Source: CAZSBB01 sp964605235 (GTDB lineage Bacteria > Planctomycetota > Phycisphaerae > Phycisphaerales > Phycisphaeraceae). From it: a stretch of 64,000 bases of DNA. The notes under the pieces are model-generated. The model saw nothing but the letters and a program-made list of their open reading frames with translations, was not told the origin of the DNA and did not search any database. Location: assembly GCA_964605235.1 (NCBI GenBank), contig CAZSBB010000017.1, positions 50,753-114,752 of the forward strand, written 5' to 3'. Both the position numbers and the translations under genes were made by a program. Shown piece by piece: positions 1 through 10,400 of the stretch (its first letter is position 1; every line of letters starts with the position of its first letter).

Positions 1-802
1 TGTCCGCGCTGCCGTAGTCAGGATCGCCCAGCACGGGATGGCCCTGGTGGGCAAGCATGACGCGGATTTGATGCAGGAAGCCGGTGTGCAGGTCGATCTC
101 CACCAGGCTGGCGTCGTTGACGGTGCGCAGCTTGCGCCACGCCAGGCGGCAGCGGCGGCTCTGGCGAGTGGGCTCTTCCACCACGCGCACCAATGCCGGC
201 CGATGCTGGGCGACTTCCAGATGCAATGACAAATCAAGCTGCGGCGCGGGGTTGCCCTGCACGACGGCAAGGTAGGTTTTGCGGAGGTTGCCGGCGGTCA
301 GGGCGGATCGGCCGCGCTCCCAGGCGGCCTGCGTGGTGCCCAGCAGCAGCGCGCCGCTGGTGGGTACATCCAGCCGATGCACGACGCCGCTGCGCAGCCC
401 AGCTTCGCCCACGTCCTGCATGTCGGGATACCGCGCGAGGGCGGCATTGAGCAAAGTGTCGCGTTCGCCGGGCAGCAAGGGATGCACCGGCTGCCCGGCG
501 GGTTTGTCGACGATCAACAATCCCGCGTCTTCCGCCAGCACCGTCAGCGGCAGGTCCGGCCGGGGAATCACCAACTCCGCCTGCGCCTGCGCTGCGACTT
601 CCACACGCCAGCCCACCGCCACCTTCAGCCCCTTGTGTTTGCGTTGCGCGGGCCGACCATTAAGCAGCACCTGCCCGGCGTCGAGCAGTTTCCACGCCTG
701 ATGGCGACTGACGCGCAGCCGCTCGGCGAGCACCTGATCCAGGCGGCGCTCGGCGTCCGGCGCGGCAATGCTGATGACGGTGCGCGGGTCGGCGTCTTTC
801 AT
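1..802 (-). CDS. RluA-family 23S/tRNA pseudouridine synthase (3' end cut by window edge)
   Basis: Converts specific uridines in RNA to pseudouridine. Reading the minus strand from the ATG at 802-800 gives an S4-like RNA-binding region (about residues 18-75, with RRLDQVLAERL and LLNGRPA) followed by the RluA catalytic domain. The signature HRLDVPTSG is at about residues 142-150, with the catalytic Asp near residue 145, and LLIVDKPAGQPVHP lies upstream of it as in the family. The C-terminus runs off the left edge, just after the conserved HQIRVMLAHQGHPVLGD block, so only a short tail is missing. Its ATG overlaps the stop of the upstream amidohydrolase gene (ATGA), suggesting translational coupling. 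Family assignment is firm; the exact target (RluD-, RluC- or TruC-like) cannot be told from what is visible. Confidence 0.9.
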   Translation of the reverse strand, partial: MKDADPRTVISIAAPDAERRLDQVLAERLRVSRHQAWKLLDAGQVLLNGRPAQRKHKGLKVAVGWRVEVAAQAQAELVIPRPDLPLTVLAEDAGLLIVDKPAGQPVHPLLPGERDTLLNAALARYPDMQDVGEAGLRSGVVHRLDVPTSGALLLGTTQAAWERGRSALTAGNLRKTYLAVVQGNPAPQLDLSLHLEVAQHRPALVRVVEEPTRQSRRCRLAWRKLRTVNDASLVEIDLHTGFLHQIRVMLAHQGHPVLGDPDYGSAD

Positions 803-2421
803 GGAGTGACGCCGAGGTGGCGCTGTTGGTTGGCGCGGACGCGCTGGATCAGGCGCTGTGCGTTGCGGCCCAGCACCTGGCGTTTCTGCTCCAGGGGCAG
901 GCGGGAGTAGACGATCCAGCCCAGTTGCGGGCGGGGGTCGCGCATGGGCAGGTCCGAGCCATACATCACCCGGTCGACGCCGGCGCCTTGCACGAGATAG
1001 TCGATGATCCCGCCGCAGGTGGGCGTGAGCGTGGGCTCAATCATGAAGTTGGGGAAGCGCTGCGCCAGTTCGATCGCGGTGTCCGCCACCGCATAGCTTG
1101 AACCGCAGTGGTAGGCGACGACGGTGAGGTTGGGAAAGCGCTCACAGACGGAGGCGAACTCGTCGGGTTTGTACCATTTGAAAGGGTGGAAGCCGGTGTA
1201 CAGTCCGCGTTCGTTGCCAAACTCCCACCAGCAGTTGTAGCGAGGATCGTCATAGGCGATGCCGTATTGCGGATAAGGCTTGAGGCCCAGCATGCGCGGG
1301 TCGGCATAGGCGGCTTCCATCTGCTGGCGCATGGCGTCGGCGTCGTCGTGCAGGACATCAAAGGTCGCCAGGCCCCAGAAGAAATCAGGATCGAAGTCGA
1401 GCGCGGCGGTGACGTGTTCGTTGCCGCGCAACGCGTGGGCGCCGACCGTACCCAGCCAGCTCATCACGCCGATGCCGTCGACGCCCATGCGGCGGGCGAG
1501 TTTGCGTACGCCGGCGGGGCCGCCATCGTGCATGGGGTACGCGCCGCCCCCGCCGTGGAGACCTTCGGGCAGAATGTGGGCGTGCATGTCCAGTGTGAGA
1601 CAGGGCAGGGGCAGTCCCTGACGCGCTGCCGCCATGATTTCGTCTTCCTGCGGGTTGGTGACGTGGCGCGGCGGGGTCAGCCCATGCAGCAGCCGGGTGA
1701 GATTGCCGCCGGCGATCTTGGCTTTGGTCGTCTCCGGCAGGTCCGCCCAGTCGATGTAGCAGCGATGCGCCCCGGCCGACATCTGCGGGGCGTTGCTGGC
1801 GAAAAGCAACTGGTCTTCGCAGCCCTTGCCCACCAGCCATTCCACCGCGTTGTTCACCTGGAAATGGTCGAACGCCAGATGCAGATTGCGGAAACTGAGC
1901 ACCAGCGGCAGCACTTCGCGGGCCTTGCTCCACCACGCCCCGCGCAGCAGCAGCGGCAGGTCGGGATAACGCTGGGCGAGCCACTCCACGCCGGCGGCAT
2001 CCATTTCCTCGTTGTAGTTGAGAATGGTCAGCGTGCGGGTCCGCGCCAACTCGACGAACAAGCCCTGACTGGTGCTCGACTGCACCGACCAGCCGTTGGT
2101 CTTGGGATGGATGATGGCCGCGCGCACATCGGCCCGCTGCATCTGCTCGACAAACGCGGCCGGGGCGGGGAAATCATCCGTCCAGTGCGGATGGGCGTTC
2201 CACACCGGAAACAGGTGGTCATAGGGCTTAAGTGTTTCCACCAGCAGCCGATTCTCGTACATGGCGTCAAACAGCGTCTGGCTGGTGCTGGTGACCAGCG
2301 CGCCGCTGATGGAACAATGCGCCAACTCCGCCAGCAGGTGGTCCAGCGACCAGGGATGTTTGCCATGGTCCTTGGGACGCGGACCAAACCGGGTGAAGGC
2401 GTCGAAGTAGAGCAGATTCAT
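799..2421 (-). CDS. Tandem amidohydrolase-2-like protein, N-terminal half apparently metal-site-less
   Basis: A 540-residue protein made of two TIM-barrel amidohydrolase (PF04909-like) halves. The C-terminal half (from about residue 275) has the metal-binding start DMHAHILPE (HxH), a mid-barrel AYHCGSSY histidine and the C-terminal MYGSDLPMRDPR aspartate, so it looks catalytically complete. The N-terminal half (about 1-265) begins LYFDAFTRFG where a DxHxH motif would be expected, and ends with a LLFASNAP segment equivalent to the C-terminal strand, so it looks like a degenerate duplicate. Substrate is unknown; relatives hydrolyse or decarboxylate small ring or acid compounds. I chose the ATG at 2421 because it begins exactly at the first barrel strand. 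Its stop overlaps the start of the pseudouridine synthase gene by four bases. Family confident, function not. Confidence 0.75.
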   Translation of the reverse strand: MNLLYFDAFTRFGPRPKDHGKHPWSLDHLLAELAHCSISGALVTSTSQTLFDAMYENRLLVETLKPYDHLFPVWNAHPHWTDDFPAPAAFVEQMQRADVRAAIIHPKTNGWSVQSSTSQGLFVELARTRTLTILNYNEEMDAAGVEWLAQRYPDLPLLLRGAWWSKAREVLPLVLSFRNLHLAFDHFQVNNAVEWLVGKGCEDQLLFASNAPQMSAGAHRCYIDWADLPETTKAKIAGGNLTRLLHGLTPPRHVTNPQEDEIMAAARQGLPLPCLTLDMHAHILPEGLHGGGGAYPMHDGGPAGVRKLARRMGVDGIGVMSWLGTVGAHALRGNEHVTAALDFDPDFFWGLATFDVLHDDADAMRQQMEAAYADPRMLGLKPYPQYGIAYDDPRYNCWWEFGNERGLYTGFHPFKWYKPDEFASVCERFPNLTVVAYHCGSSYAVADTAIELAQRFPNFMIEPTLTPTCGGIIDYLVQGAGVDRVMYGSDLPMRDPRPQLGWIVYSRLPLEQKRQVLGRNAQRLIQRVRANQQRHLGVTP

Positions 2422-2595
2422 GGATGCATCCAGCCAGAGGGTACAGATCAGCCACAGGCGGCATGATACGTCAATGCGATCGGTGGGGGTAAACCAGGAA
2501 TCTCCCCGCCTGCCCATTGCACCGAGCGCCGCCGGTTCTCTACAATCCCCAGCGCTCGGTGGTCAACCCATTCCCTATCGGCAGGCGGCGAACGG

Positions 2596-4359
2596 ATGCT
2601 CCGCGAACTGCATATCTCCAATCTGGCGGTGATCGAGGATGTCAGCCTGGAACTGGATGAAGGCTTCAATTGCTTCACCGGCCAGACCGGCGCGGGCAAG
2701 AGCCTGATCCTGGGCGCCTTCGAGACGCTGCTGGGCCTGCGCGGCGGCGGGGCGGACCTGCTGCGTCCCGGCGCTGACGAAGCCCGGGTGTCCGGCTTGT
2801 TCGAACTGCATGACCCACACATCGCCCGCGAAATCAGCACGCTGCTGGATGAACCGCTTGAACCCGGCAGCGCCGGCGCGCAACTGCTGATCACCCGCAA
2901 AATTTTCGCCTCCGGCCGCTCCAGCCACAGCGTCAACGGCCAGCCGGTCACCGCCGGCATGGTCAAGCAACTGGGGCAGGCGCTGGTGGACATCCATGGC
3001 CAGCACGATCACCAGTACCTGCTCAAGCCGGGCAACCAACTGCTGATACTCGACCGCTTTGCCGAGCTGTTCGAGCTGCGCCAGCAATACACCCACGCTC
3101 ATGCCCGGCTGCGCGAGCTGTTCGGACGCCGCGCGGAGTTGCTGGGCTCCGACACGCTTCGTCGCCAGCAACTGGAGTTGTATGAGTTCCAGGCCCAGGA
3201 GATCGATGACGCCGCGCCGCTGGCGGGCGAGCATCCGGAACTGGAGGCGCGGTTTCGATTGCTCAGCAACTTGAGCAAGGTGCGCGCCGATGCCGGGCAG
3301 GCCCACGCGGCGCTGTACGAAGCGGATGGCTCGGTGCTTGAGCGCTTGCAGATAATCGTCCACGTGCTGCGCGATCTGGCGGAAATGGATGAAGACCTGC
3401 ACGACACGGCCGAGCAGATCCGTTCCGCCACGCTGCTGCTGCAGGAAGGGGCGTACGACCTGGGGCGGTATCTGGATCGGCTGGAACTCGACCCCGCCGA
3501 GCTGGCGGAAGTGGAGCAGCGGCTGAATCTGCTCAATCGTCTGGCGAGCAAATACGGCCCGCGCCCCGGCGTGCCCGTGGAGGACGATCCCAACGATCCG
3601 CTGGCGGCGGTGCTGGCGTACCGCGCCCAGATCGAAAGTGAAATCCTGAAGCTCCGCAGCGAACAGAATGACCTGGCGGGCATGGATCGACAGGTGGAAC
3701 TGGCGCGGCGGGAAGTCGAAAACCTGGGCGCTCAGCTCAGCGCTCAACGGCGTTCCGCATTCGACAAACTAGCCCCGCTGGTGGCGCGGGAACTCAAACA
3801 ACTGGGCATGCCTGACGCCGAGCTGGCGGCCCAGTGGGATCCCGCCGGGGGCGACGGGGAGGATGCCCCGGGCAGCGCCACCGGCTTTGAAACGCTGGAA
3901 CTGCTGGTGCGCACCAACCCCGGCCAACCCGCCCGCCCGCTGCGCAAGATCGCCAGCGGCGGCGAGCTGTCGCGCATCATGCTGGCGCTCAAGAGCATCC
4001 TCGCCGACGCCGACCGCGTCAGCGTGCTGGTGTTCGACGAGATCGACGCCAACATCGGCGGGCGGCTGGGTGCGGTCATCGGCCAGAAGCTGCGGGCGCT
4101 GGCGCAGCGGCAGCGCCATCAGGCGCCGCACCAGATTCTGTGCATCACCCATCTGCCGCAGATCGCCGCCTGGGCCAACCGTCATCTGCGCATCAGCAAA
4201 GCCGTGGAGGGCAAGGGCAAGAGTCGCACCACCCGCACGACCGTGGCGGCGCTGGAAGGCGATCAGCGCGTGGCGGAACTGGCGGAAATGCTCGCCGGGG
4301 CGGATGTGACCGCCACCACCCGCAAGCAGGTCGCGGAGATGCTCGCCGCGGCGCGGTGA
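2596..4359 (+). CDS. recN: DNA repair ATPase RecN
   Basis: SMC-like ATPase acting early in recombinational repair of double-strand breaks. The 587-residue length is normal for RecN. The N-terminus carries the family start (LRELHISNLAVIEDV) and a Walker A GQTGAGKS at residues 29-36. The centre is a long alpha-helical coiled-coil region, with the LVDIHGQHDHQ block typical of RecN at about residue 136. The C-terminal ABC half has the signature KIASGGELSRIMLAL and the Walker B VLVFDEIDANIGG near residue 475, then the CITHLPQIA switch. The start at 2596 sits right at the conserved N-terminus. It stands alone, divergent from the amidohydrolase gene. Identification is secure. Confidence 0.96.
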   Translation: MLRELHISNLAVIEDVSLELDEGFNCFTGQTGAGKSLILGAFETLLGLRGGGADLLRPGADEARVSGLFELHDPHIAREISTLLDEPLEPGSAGAQLLITRKIFASGRSSHSVNGQPVTAGMVKQLGQALVDIHGQHDHQYLLKPGNQLLILDRFAELFELRQQYTHAHARLRELFGRRAELLGSDTLRRQQLELYEFQAQEIDDAAPLAGEHPELEARFRLLSNLSKVRADAGQAHAALYEADGSVLERLQIIVHVLRDLAEMDEDLHDTAEQIRSATLLLQEGAYDLGRYLDRLELDPAELAEVEQRLNLLNRLASKYGPRPGVPVEDDPNDPLAAVLAYRAQIESEILKLRSEQNDLAGMDRQVELARREVENLGAQLSAQRRSAFDKLAPLVARELKQLGMPDAELAAQWDPAGGDGEDAPGSATGFETLELLVRTNPGQPARPLRKIASGGELSRIMLALKSILADADRVSVLVFDEIDANIGGRLGAVIGQKLRALAQRQRHQAPHQILCITHLPQIAAWANRHLRISKAVEGKGKSRTTRTTVAALEGDQRVAELAEMLAGADVTATTRKQVAEMLAAAR

Positions 4360-4517
4360 GTTGGCGCGCAGCGCTGCTGAAGTGGCATTCAACGAGCCGG
4401 AAGCGTGCGCGACGGGAAGGGTCAACTTACGCCAGGAACATTCGGCAATTCCGCCACATGATGGCAACCCCGCGCCCTACCCGGCGCTGACGCTTGCAGC
4501 TCGTTGCGCAGCAAGCG

Positions 4518-4985
4518 TCAGGCGTCATCCTCGTCATCCGGTTCGCCCAGACCTTCATCCTCCGCATTGCTGGCAGGATCGGCTTCCGGCGGACGGCAGG
4601 CTTCCTCCAGCACATGCTCGGCAACGTAAATGGGCACGCCCTGGCTGGCGCCCAGCGCGATGGCGTCGCTGGGGCGGCTGTCGATGTCCAGCGTCTGGCC
4701 ATCGTGCTCGAGGATCAGGCGGGCGAAGAAGGTGCTGTCGCGCAGGTCATTGATGAGAATGCGCACGACCCGCGCCCCGAGCCGGCGAATGATTTCCGCC
4801 AGCAGTTCATGCGTCTGGGGGCGCGGGGGTTGTTGTTCCATCAGTCGGCGTTCGATCGCCATGGCTTCGTTGGGGCCGATGGCGATGGGGAAGGTGCGCT
4901 CACCGTCCACCTCGCGCAGTTCCAGAATGTGCGAGTCATACTGCTCGCGGATCAGGATGCGCGACAGTTCCATTCGCACGGGCAT
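4518..4985 (-). CDS. Bifunctional nuclease family protein (DUF151)
   Basis: 155 residues, matching the DUF151/BFN family in length and layout. Diagnostic stretches are ERTFPIAIGPNEAMAIE, the PRPQTHELL block, and DSRPSDAIALGASQGVPIYV. Characterised relatives have weak DNase/RNase activity, and the Thermotoga structure is a trimer; the physiological role is unclear. The C-terminus ends in an acidic tail (DEGLGEPDDEDDA), which is common in this family. The start ATG at 4985 is preceded on the minus strand by AAGGTCA, a reasonable ribosome-binding site. It lies downstream of the sugar isomerase gene on the same strand with about 60 bp between them, so the two could be co-transcribed. Confidence 0.9.
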   Translation of the reverse strand: MPVRMELSRILIREQYDSHILELREVDGERTFPIAIGPNEAMAIERRLMEQQPPRPQTHELLAEIIRRLGARVVRILINDLRDSTFFARLILEHDGQTLDIDSRPSDAIALGASQGVPIYVAEHVLEEACRPPEADPASNAEDEGLGEPDDEDDA

Positions 4986-5045
4986 GACTTGACCTTTCGC
5001 AAGCGTGCCGACCAGAAACCGCAGGATCGACTGCTGACTATAGGC

Positions 5046-6077
5046 TTACCGTCCCATCAGGTGTTCAAGGATCGCCATTTCCAGCGCTTCATAATCGCGG
5101 CTGGCGGCACACTGCTGCTGAATCTTCCAGTCGAAGGTGCGGACTTTCTCGACCAGCGTCAGGAAGATGCGGCGGCTGTTTTCCAAGTGCCTGGTGGCGA
5201 CGGCGGCCTTCTGCGTGCGCATGGCTTTGACGTCGAAGGCGACCATGCCGATGTTGTAGAACTTCGCCTGTTCGAGCACGCGCACCTGGTTGAACGCGAC
5301 GCGCAGGTTGGCGGCGCCGAAGCTCTTGTCCTGGTCGTATTTCAAGCCGTTCTGGTCGTTCAGGTGCACGGACCAGAGCTTGTTCATGCCCAGGGCGAAC
5401 GCCATGTCGTCGGCAGGATCGAGGCCGGCCAGCAGCGAGTGCGCGGTTTCGATCAGCCCCCCGACGCGGGCGGGATCGGCGGTGCGGCTGGCGAGCGCCA
5501 GGGCGTGGCCGATGGTCGGCAGGTAGGCGAGGTCCATCGGTTCGTTGGGCTTGGGTTCGATGGCGATGCGGACCTGCGGGTCATGCGCCAGCACGGCATT
5601 GATGGCTTCCACCAGATGCTCGTGCGCCACGACGGGGTCTTTGGCCTCGCGGATGTAGGTGCCTTCGCGCGCCAGCCAGAGCACCAGCAGATCGGTGCCC
5701 ATGATGCGGCAGAGGTCGGCACAGCGCTTGGCGCGGTCGATCGCCCACCTGCGGACCTTCGGGTCATTGGCGGTGAAGGCGCCGTCGATGCCGCGCGGGT
5801 CCTCCCAGAGTCGGGGGGCGACGATTTCGGCGACCAGGCCTTCGCCGTCGAGCAGTTTGCGGAACTTTTTGGCGGCCGCGTCCACCTGTTTGGGGGACTT
5901 CTGCTCCAGGCCGGGCACCACATCATCATCGTGGAGCATCATGCCGTCGTACCCCAGCTTTTTGAAGAGCTTGAGTTTCTTGCCGAACGCCACCGCCGGG
6001 CGCACGGTCGGGCCGAACGGGTCCGCGCCTTCATGGATGTTCCAGGGGCCGAAGGTGAAGCGATATGTGCCAGCCAT
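5046..6077 (-). CDS. Xylose-isomerase-like TIM-barrel sugar isomerase
   Basis: A 343-residue TIM-barrel protein closely resembling class I xylose isomerases. The start TFGPWNIHEGADPFG, LHDDDVVPGL (catalytic His near residue 49), IEPKPNEP and KYDQDKSFG all align with XylA landmarks, as does the late FDVKAMRT (metal Asp). One difference stands out: where actinobacterial XylA has HIDLN, this protein has SVHLN, so one metal-ligand Asp is replaced by His. That suggests a variant aldose-ketose isomerase with a different sugar or metal preference, so I withhold the symbol xylA. The ATG at 6077 is chosen because homology starts immediately; longer in-frame extension upstream reads as non-coding and covers the divergent efflux gene. 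No other xylose gene is nearby. Confidence 0.78.
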   Translation of the reverse strand: MAGTYRFTFGPWNIHEGADPFGPTVRPAVAFGKKLKLFKKLGYDGMMLHDDDVVPGLEQKSPKQVDAAAKKFRKLLDGEGLVAEIVAPRLWEDPRGIDGAFTANDPKVRRWAIDRAKRCADLCRIMGTDLLVLWLAREGTYIREAKDPVVAHEHLVEAINAVLAHDPQVRIAIEPKPNEPMDLAYLPTIGHALALASRTADPARVGGLIETAHSLLAGLDPADDMAFALGMNKLWSVHLNDQNGLKYDQDKSFGAANLRVAFNQVRVLEQAKFYNIGMVAFDVKAMRTQKAAVATRHLENSRRIFLTLVEKVRTFDWKIQQQCAASRDYEALEMAILEHLMGR

Positions 6078-6200
6078 GATGAGGAATCCTTGCTTTTTAA
6101 GACCAAGACAGACTTTGTCCGGCGGGGTGTCTATACTAGCGGGTTCACTCGGGCAAGGCATCTTGCCTGAAGCTTGTGATGCGTAGTGATGGGTGTCTTT

Positions 6201-7394
6201 ATGAAGCAGTTGACGGTCAAGATGCGGGGCCTGGTGTTGTTTTGCTGCCTGCTGCTGACGGCGGCGGCGCATGGCGAGGACGAGCAGAAACCTGCCGAGA
6301 AACCCGCAGGTGGTGGGGGGGGACCGCCCCCGGCGCTGGTGCGGCTGGGCGCGGTGGAGCAACCCACGCTGCAGGCCCGCTGGGACGTGATCGGCCGACT
6401 GCGCGAGCTGCGCCAGGCGGTGGTGGCGGCCGAGCAATCGGGCCGAGTGGTGGCGATGCAGGCCGAGGAAGGCGATCGCATGGTCGCGAACCAGACCGTG
6501 CTCGCGCAGATTGACGATGTCTGGGCGAAGCTGCGGTTGCAGCGTGCCCAGGCGGATCTGGCGTCGGCGCAGGCGTCGGTGCAGGAAGTGAAGGCGGGGC
6601 TGGAGCAGAACCGGCGGGATGCCGAGTATCTGACGCAGTTGCGCGAGCAGGGCTCGGCGCCGCGCAAGGAATACGAAGACGCGCTGGCGAAAGTCAAGGA
6701 ATACGAAGCCCGCTTAAGCAGCAGTGAAGCCCAGGTGCTGGCCGCCCAGGCGGAGTTGGCGCAGATCAAGGAAGAACTCGACCGGTTGGCGGTGCGGGCG
6801 CCCTTCGATGGCGTGGTGGTGCGCAAGCTCACCGAAGTGGGTCAGTGGCTCAACAGCGGCGCCGCGGTGGCGGAAGTGATCTCCACCGGCGCGATTGATG
6901 TGGTGGTGGACGTGCCCGAGCAATTCATCAACCTGATCAAGCTGGATCAGGAGATCGAGGTTTACATCGAAGCCATCAAACAGGATGTCGTGGGCAAGGT
7001 GGCGGCGGTGGTGCCCCGGACCTCCGGCATGGCGCGGACGTTTCCGGTCAAAATACGCCTGGCGAACGCGGATGGTCAGCTCAAGGCGGGCATGAGTGCG
7101 GTCGCTCACATTCCCACCGATGAAGCCAAACCGACCCTGACCGTGCCGCGTGACGCGGTGCTGCGCGATGTCAACGGCGCCCGCATCTGGGTCAGTCTCA
7201 ACGGCGTGGGCATGCCGGTGGACGTGCGGCTGCTGTTCGGCGTCAATGGACGCTATGCCGTGGAGCAGCGCCCCGGCGGCGCCCCGCTGGCGCCGGGCAT
7301 GCCGGTGGTCATCGAAGGCGCCGAGCGGCTTTTCCCCGGTCAGCCACTCCAGCCCATCGGGCCAGCCACGGCGACTGACGCACCCAACCCGTAG
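6201..7394 (+). CDS. RND efflux membrane fusion protein (HlyD/AcrA family)
   Basis: Periplasmic adaptor linking the inner-membrane RND pump to an outer-membrane channel. Residues 1-25 form a signal peptide (MKQLTVK then GLVLFCCLLLTAAAHG). A Pro/Gly-rich linker leads to a barrel-sandwich half-motif (AEQSGRVVAMQAEEGDRM), an alpha hairpin rich in Ala/Gln/Glu, the second half-motif (VRAPFDGVVVRKLTEVGQWL), and beta-barrel and membrane-proximal domains (TVPRDAVL). Length (397) is typical. ATG 6201 gives the cleanest signal peptide; ATG 6189 or GTG 6186 in the same frame would add four or five residues. It is followed 82 bp downstream by the RND pump, forming a two-gene efflux unit without an outer-membrane factor in view. 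Confidence 0.88.
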   Translation: MKQLTVKMRGLVLFCCLLLTAAAHGEDEQKPAEKPAGGGGGPPPALVRLGAVEQPTLQARWDVIGRLRELRQAVVAAEQSGRVVAMQAEEGDRMVANQTVLAQIDDVWAKLRLQRAQADLASAQASVQEVKAGLEQNRRDAEYLTQLREQGSAPRKEYEDALAKVKEYEARLSSSEAQVLAAQAELAQIKEELDRLAVRAPFDGVVVRKLTEVGQWLNSGAAVAEVISTGAIDVVVDVPEQFINLIKLDQEIEVYIEAIKQDVVGKVAAVVPRTSGMARTFPVKIRLANADGQLKAGMSAVAHIPTDEAKPTLTVPRDAVLRDVNGARIWVSLNGVGMPVDVRLLFGVNGRYAVEQRPGGAPLAPGMPVVIEGAERLFPGQPLQPIGPATATDAPNP

Positions 7395-7476
7395 ACATTT
7401 CACACGCCGTCCGTCATTGACTGGTGCTGAACGTGAATGACCGTTCTTTTATCCTCTTGTCCGTCGGACCCTGACC

Positions 7477-10400
7477 ATGGATTACATTCAGTATTCCATC
7501 TCTAATCCGGTCAAGGTGACCGTTGGCGTCATGCTGACGATCCTCTTTGGCTTCCTCTCCCTGCTGGCGATTCCGGTGCAGCTGGTGCCCGATGTGGATC
7601 GGCCGATCATCACCGTGGAAACCGCCTGGACCGGACGCAGCCCCGAAGAGGTGGAACGGGAGATCATCGAAGAGCAGGAAGACAAACTGCGCGGCCTGAG
7701 CAACCTCAAGAAAATGGTCGCCACCGCCAGCCAGGGCAGCGGCAACATCGAGTTGGAGTTCTACATCGGCACCAGCATGACTCGCGCCCTGCAGGAAGTG
7801 TCCGACAAGCTGCGCGAGGTGCCCAACTATCCCGATGATGTGGATGAGCCGGTCATCGCCGCCGCCGACACCGCCAGCGAGAACGCCATCGCCTGGATCA
7901 TCCTCGACGCCCAGGACCCCACGTTCGATCCGCAGACGCTGTTCGACTTTGCCGACAAACGCATCAAGCCCTATCTGGAGCGCGTGTCGGGCCTGTCGCG
8001 CATCAACATCTATGGCGGGCGCGAACGCGAAGTGCAGATTCGCATCGATCCCCACCGCCTGGCGCAGCAGGGCATCACCTTCAATCGGTTGGTCGAAGCG
8101 CTGCGCACCACCAATGTGAACGTCTCGGCGGGCGATCTGGCGGACGGCAAGTACGACGTGCGCGTGCGCAGCGTCGGCCAGTATGAAAACCTGGAGGACA
8201 TCCGCGAAACCGTCATCGCCGACGCCCAGGGCGGGCCGGTGCGGGTCAAGGACCTGGGCGATGTGGTGCTGACGTTCGAGAAACGCCGGAGCTTCGTGCG
8301 CGCCAACGGCCGCAACGCCCTGGCGATCAACGCCATCCGTGAAACCGGCGCCAACGTGATGAGCGTGATGGAGGAGCTGCGCCAGCGCATCGACTACGTG
8401 AATGAGAAAATCCTGCCCAGCTATGAAGGCGATCGCCATCAGATTCGCCTGCGGCAGGTGTATGACGAAACCGGCTACATTTCCGCCGCCATCGGCTTGG
8501 TGCAGAACAACCTGATCATCGGCGGCTCGCTGGCGGGCCTGGTGCTGATCTTCTTCCTGCGCACGGTTCGGCCGACGGTGGTGATCTCGCTGTCCATTCC
8601 CATCTCCGTCATCGGCACCTTCGTCGCCATGACTGCCTTTGGCCGCAACATCAACGTCATCAGTCTGGCGGGCTTGAGTTTTGCCGTGGGCATGGTGGTG
8701 GACAACGCCATCGTGGTGCTGGAGAACATCGACCGCCACCTGAATATGGGCCAGTCACCCAAGCATGCCGCGTACTACGCCACCAAGGAAGTCTGGGGTG
8801 CGATCATCGCCTCCACCGGCACCACGCTGGCGGTGTTCGTGCCGGTGCTGTTTGTCGAGGAGGAAGCCGGGCAGCTCTTCCGCGACATCACGCTGGCGAT
8901 CTGCGCTGCGGTGAGTCTTTCGCTGATCGTGGCGGTGACGGTCATTCCCACTGCCTGCGCCCACTGGCTGCGACCCCGGCGGAAACGCGAACACCACACC
9001 CGCCTGTACACCCTGCTGCACAGCCTTTTCGGGCTGGCGCCGCTGCTCAACTGGTTCATCAACAAGTTCGCCAACGGCGTGGCGTTTCTCTGCACCACGG
9101 CCTTCACCGCGCGGGTGGGGCGGTGGGCACTGATCATGTTCTTTACCCTGGGCTCCCTCCTCGGGGCGCGGGCGCTGTATCCGCCAACGACTTATCTGCC
9201 CAGCGGCAACAAGAACCTGATCTTCGGCATCATGCTGACCCCGCCGGCTTACAACCTGGCGCAGAACGAATTCATCGGCGAACGCATCGAAGCGGGCGTC
9301 AAGCCCTACTGGGAAGCCCCGGACAACGCCACCGCCACCGCCATTGCCCCGGTCGTCAACCACTACACCGGCCAGGAGTATCCCCAGGTCCCCGCCATCG
9401 ACAGCTACTTCTTCGTGTCCTTCGGCGGCACCATTTTCATGGGCTGTTCCAGCAAAGATTCCGAACTGGTCGCCCCGCTGGGCACCGTGCTGAGCAACTC
9501 CATGTCCAGCATTCCCGGCTCCTTCGGCTTCGCGCAGCAGGCGTCGATCTTCGGCCGGGGCATCGGCGGCAGCAATAGCGTCGATGTCGAAATCAGCAGC
9601 AACGACCTCAACCAGTTGCGCCGCAGCGCCGGGGCGTTCTACATGCAACTGGCGCAGCAGTTCGGATTCCAGATGGTGCGGCCCACACCGCTGAACTTCA
9701 ACCTCGCCGGCCCGGAAATCCGCGTATTGCCGGATTATGTCAAAGCCTCCGAACTGGGCATCAATATGTCCAACCTCGGGTCGGCGGTCGCCTCGGTGGT
9801 CGATGGCACGATCATCGGCGACTACCGCTATGAGGGCGAGTCCATCGACCTCCGACTGATTCGTCACCCCAGCGTCCCCCTGGCGCCGGACCTGCTGCCC
9901 ATGGTGCCCATGGCGTACACCGACCGCAACGGACACTCCGGCATCATCCCACTGTCCAGCGTCGCCAAGCTGGTGACCACCGATTCGCCCCAGCAGATCC
10001 TGCGGATTGAACAGCTGCGCTCCATCCGCTTCCAGGTCACCGCGCCGCCGGAGGTGCCGCTGGAACAGGCCGCCCAAACCATTGACGACCTTGAGCACAA
10101 CCTGCGCCAGCAAGGGCAGCTTCCCCCGGATATCGAAGTCAATCAGGCGGGCACCGCCGACAGCCTCGTGCAGGTGCGCCGCACGATGCTCGGCGAATGG
10201 CAGGGCCCGAACATGCAGAGCTTCATATCCATCGGCACCAGCCGGCTCTTCCTGGCGCTGCTGATCACCTACCTGCTCATGGCGGCGCTCTTCGAGAGCT
10301 TCCTGTATCCCTTCGTCATTCTCTTCAGCGTTCCGCTGGCGACCGTCGGCGGCTTCATGGGCCTGGCGCTGATCCGCCTGCTCGATCCGCTCCAGCAACT

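Noticed and set aside
1108..2466. A 452-codon frame antisense to the amidohydrolase
   Set aside because: Composition typical of codon-shadow, while the minus strand shows clear amidohydrolase motifs.
6105..6137. Promoter in the divergent gap between the isomerase and efflux genes
   Set aside because: A TATACT is present at 6132-6137, but no -35 box lies at an acceptable distance.
4494..6170. A 558-codon plus-strand frame over the DUF151 and isomerase genes
   Set aside because: Spans two real genes on the other strand and has no recognisable domain.
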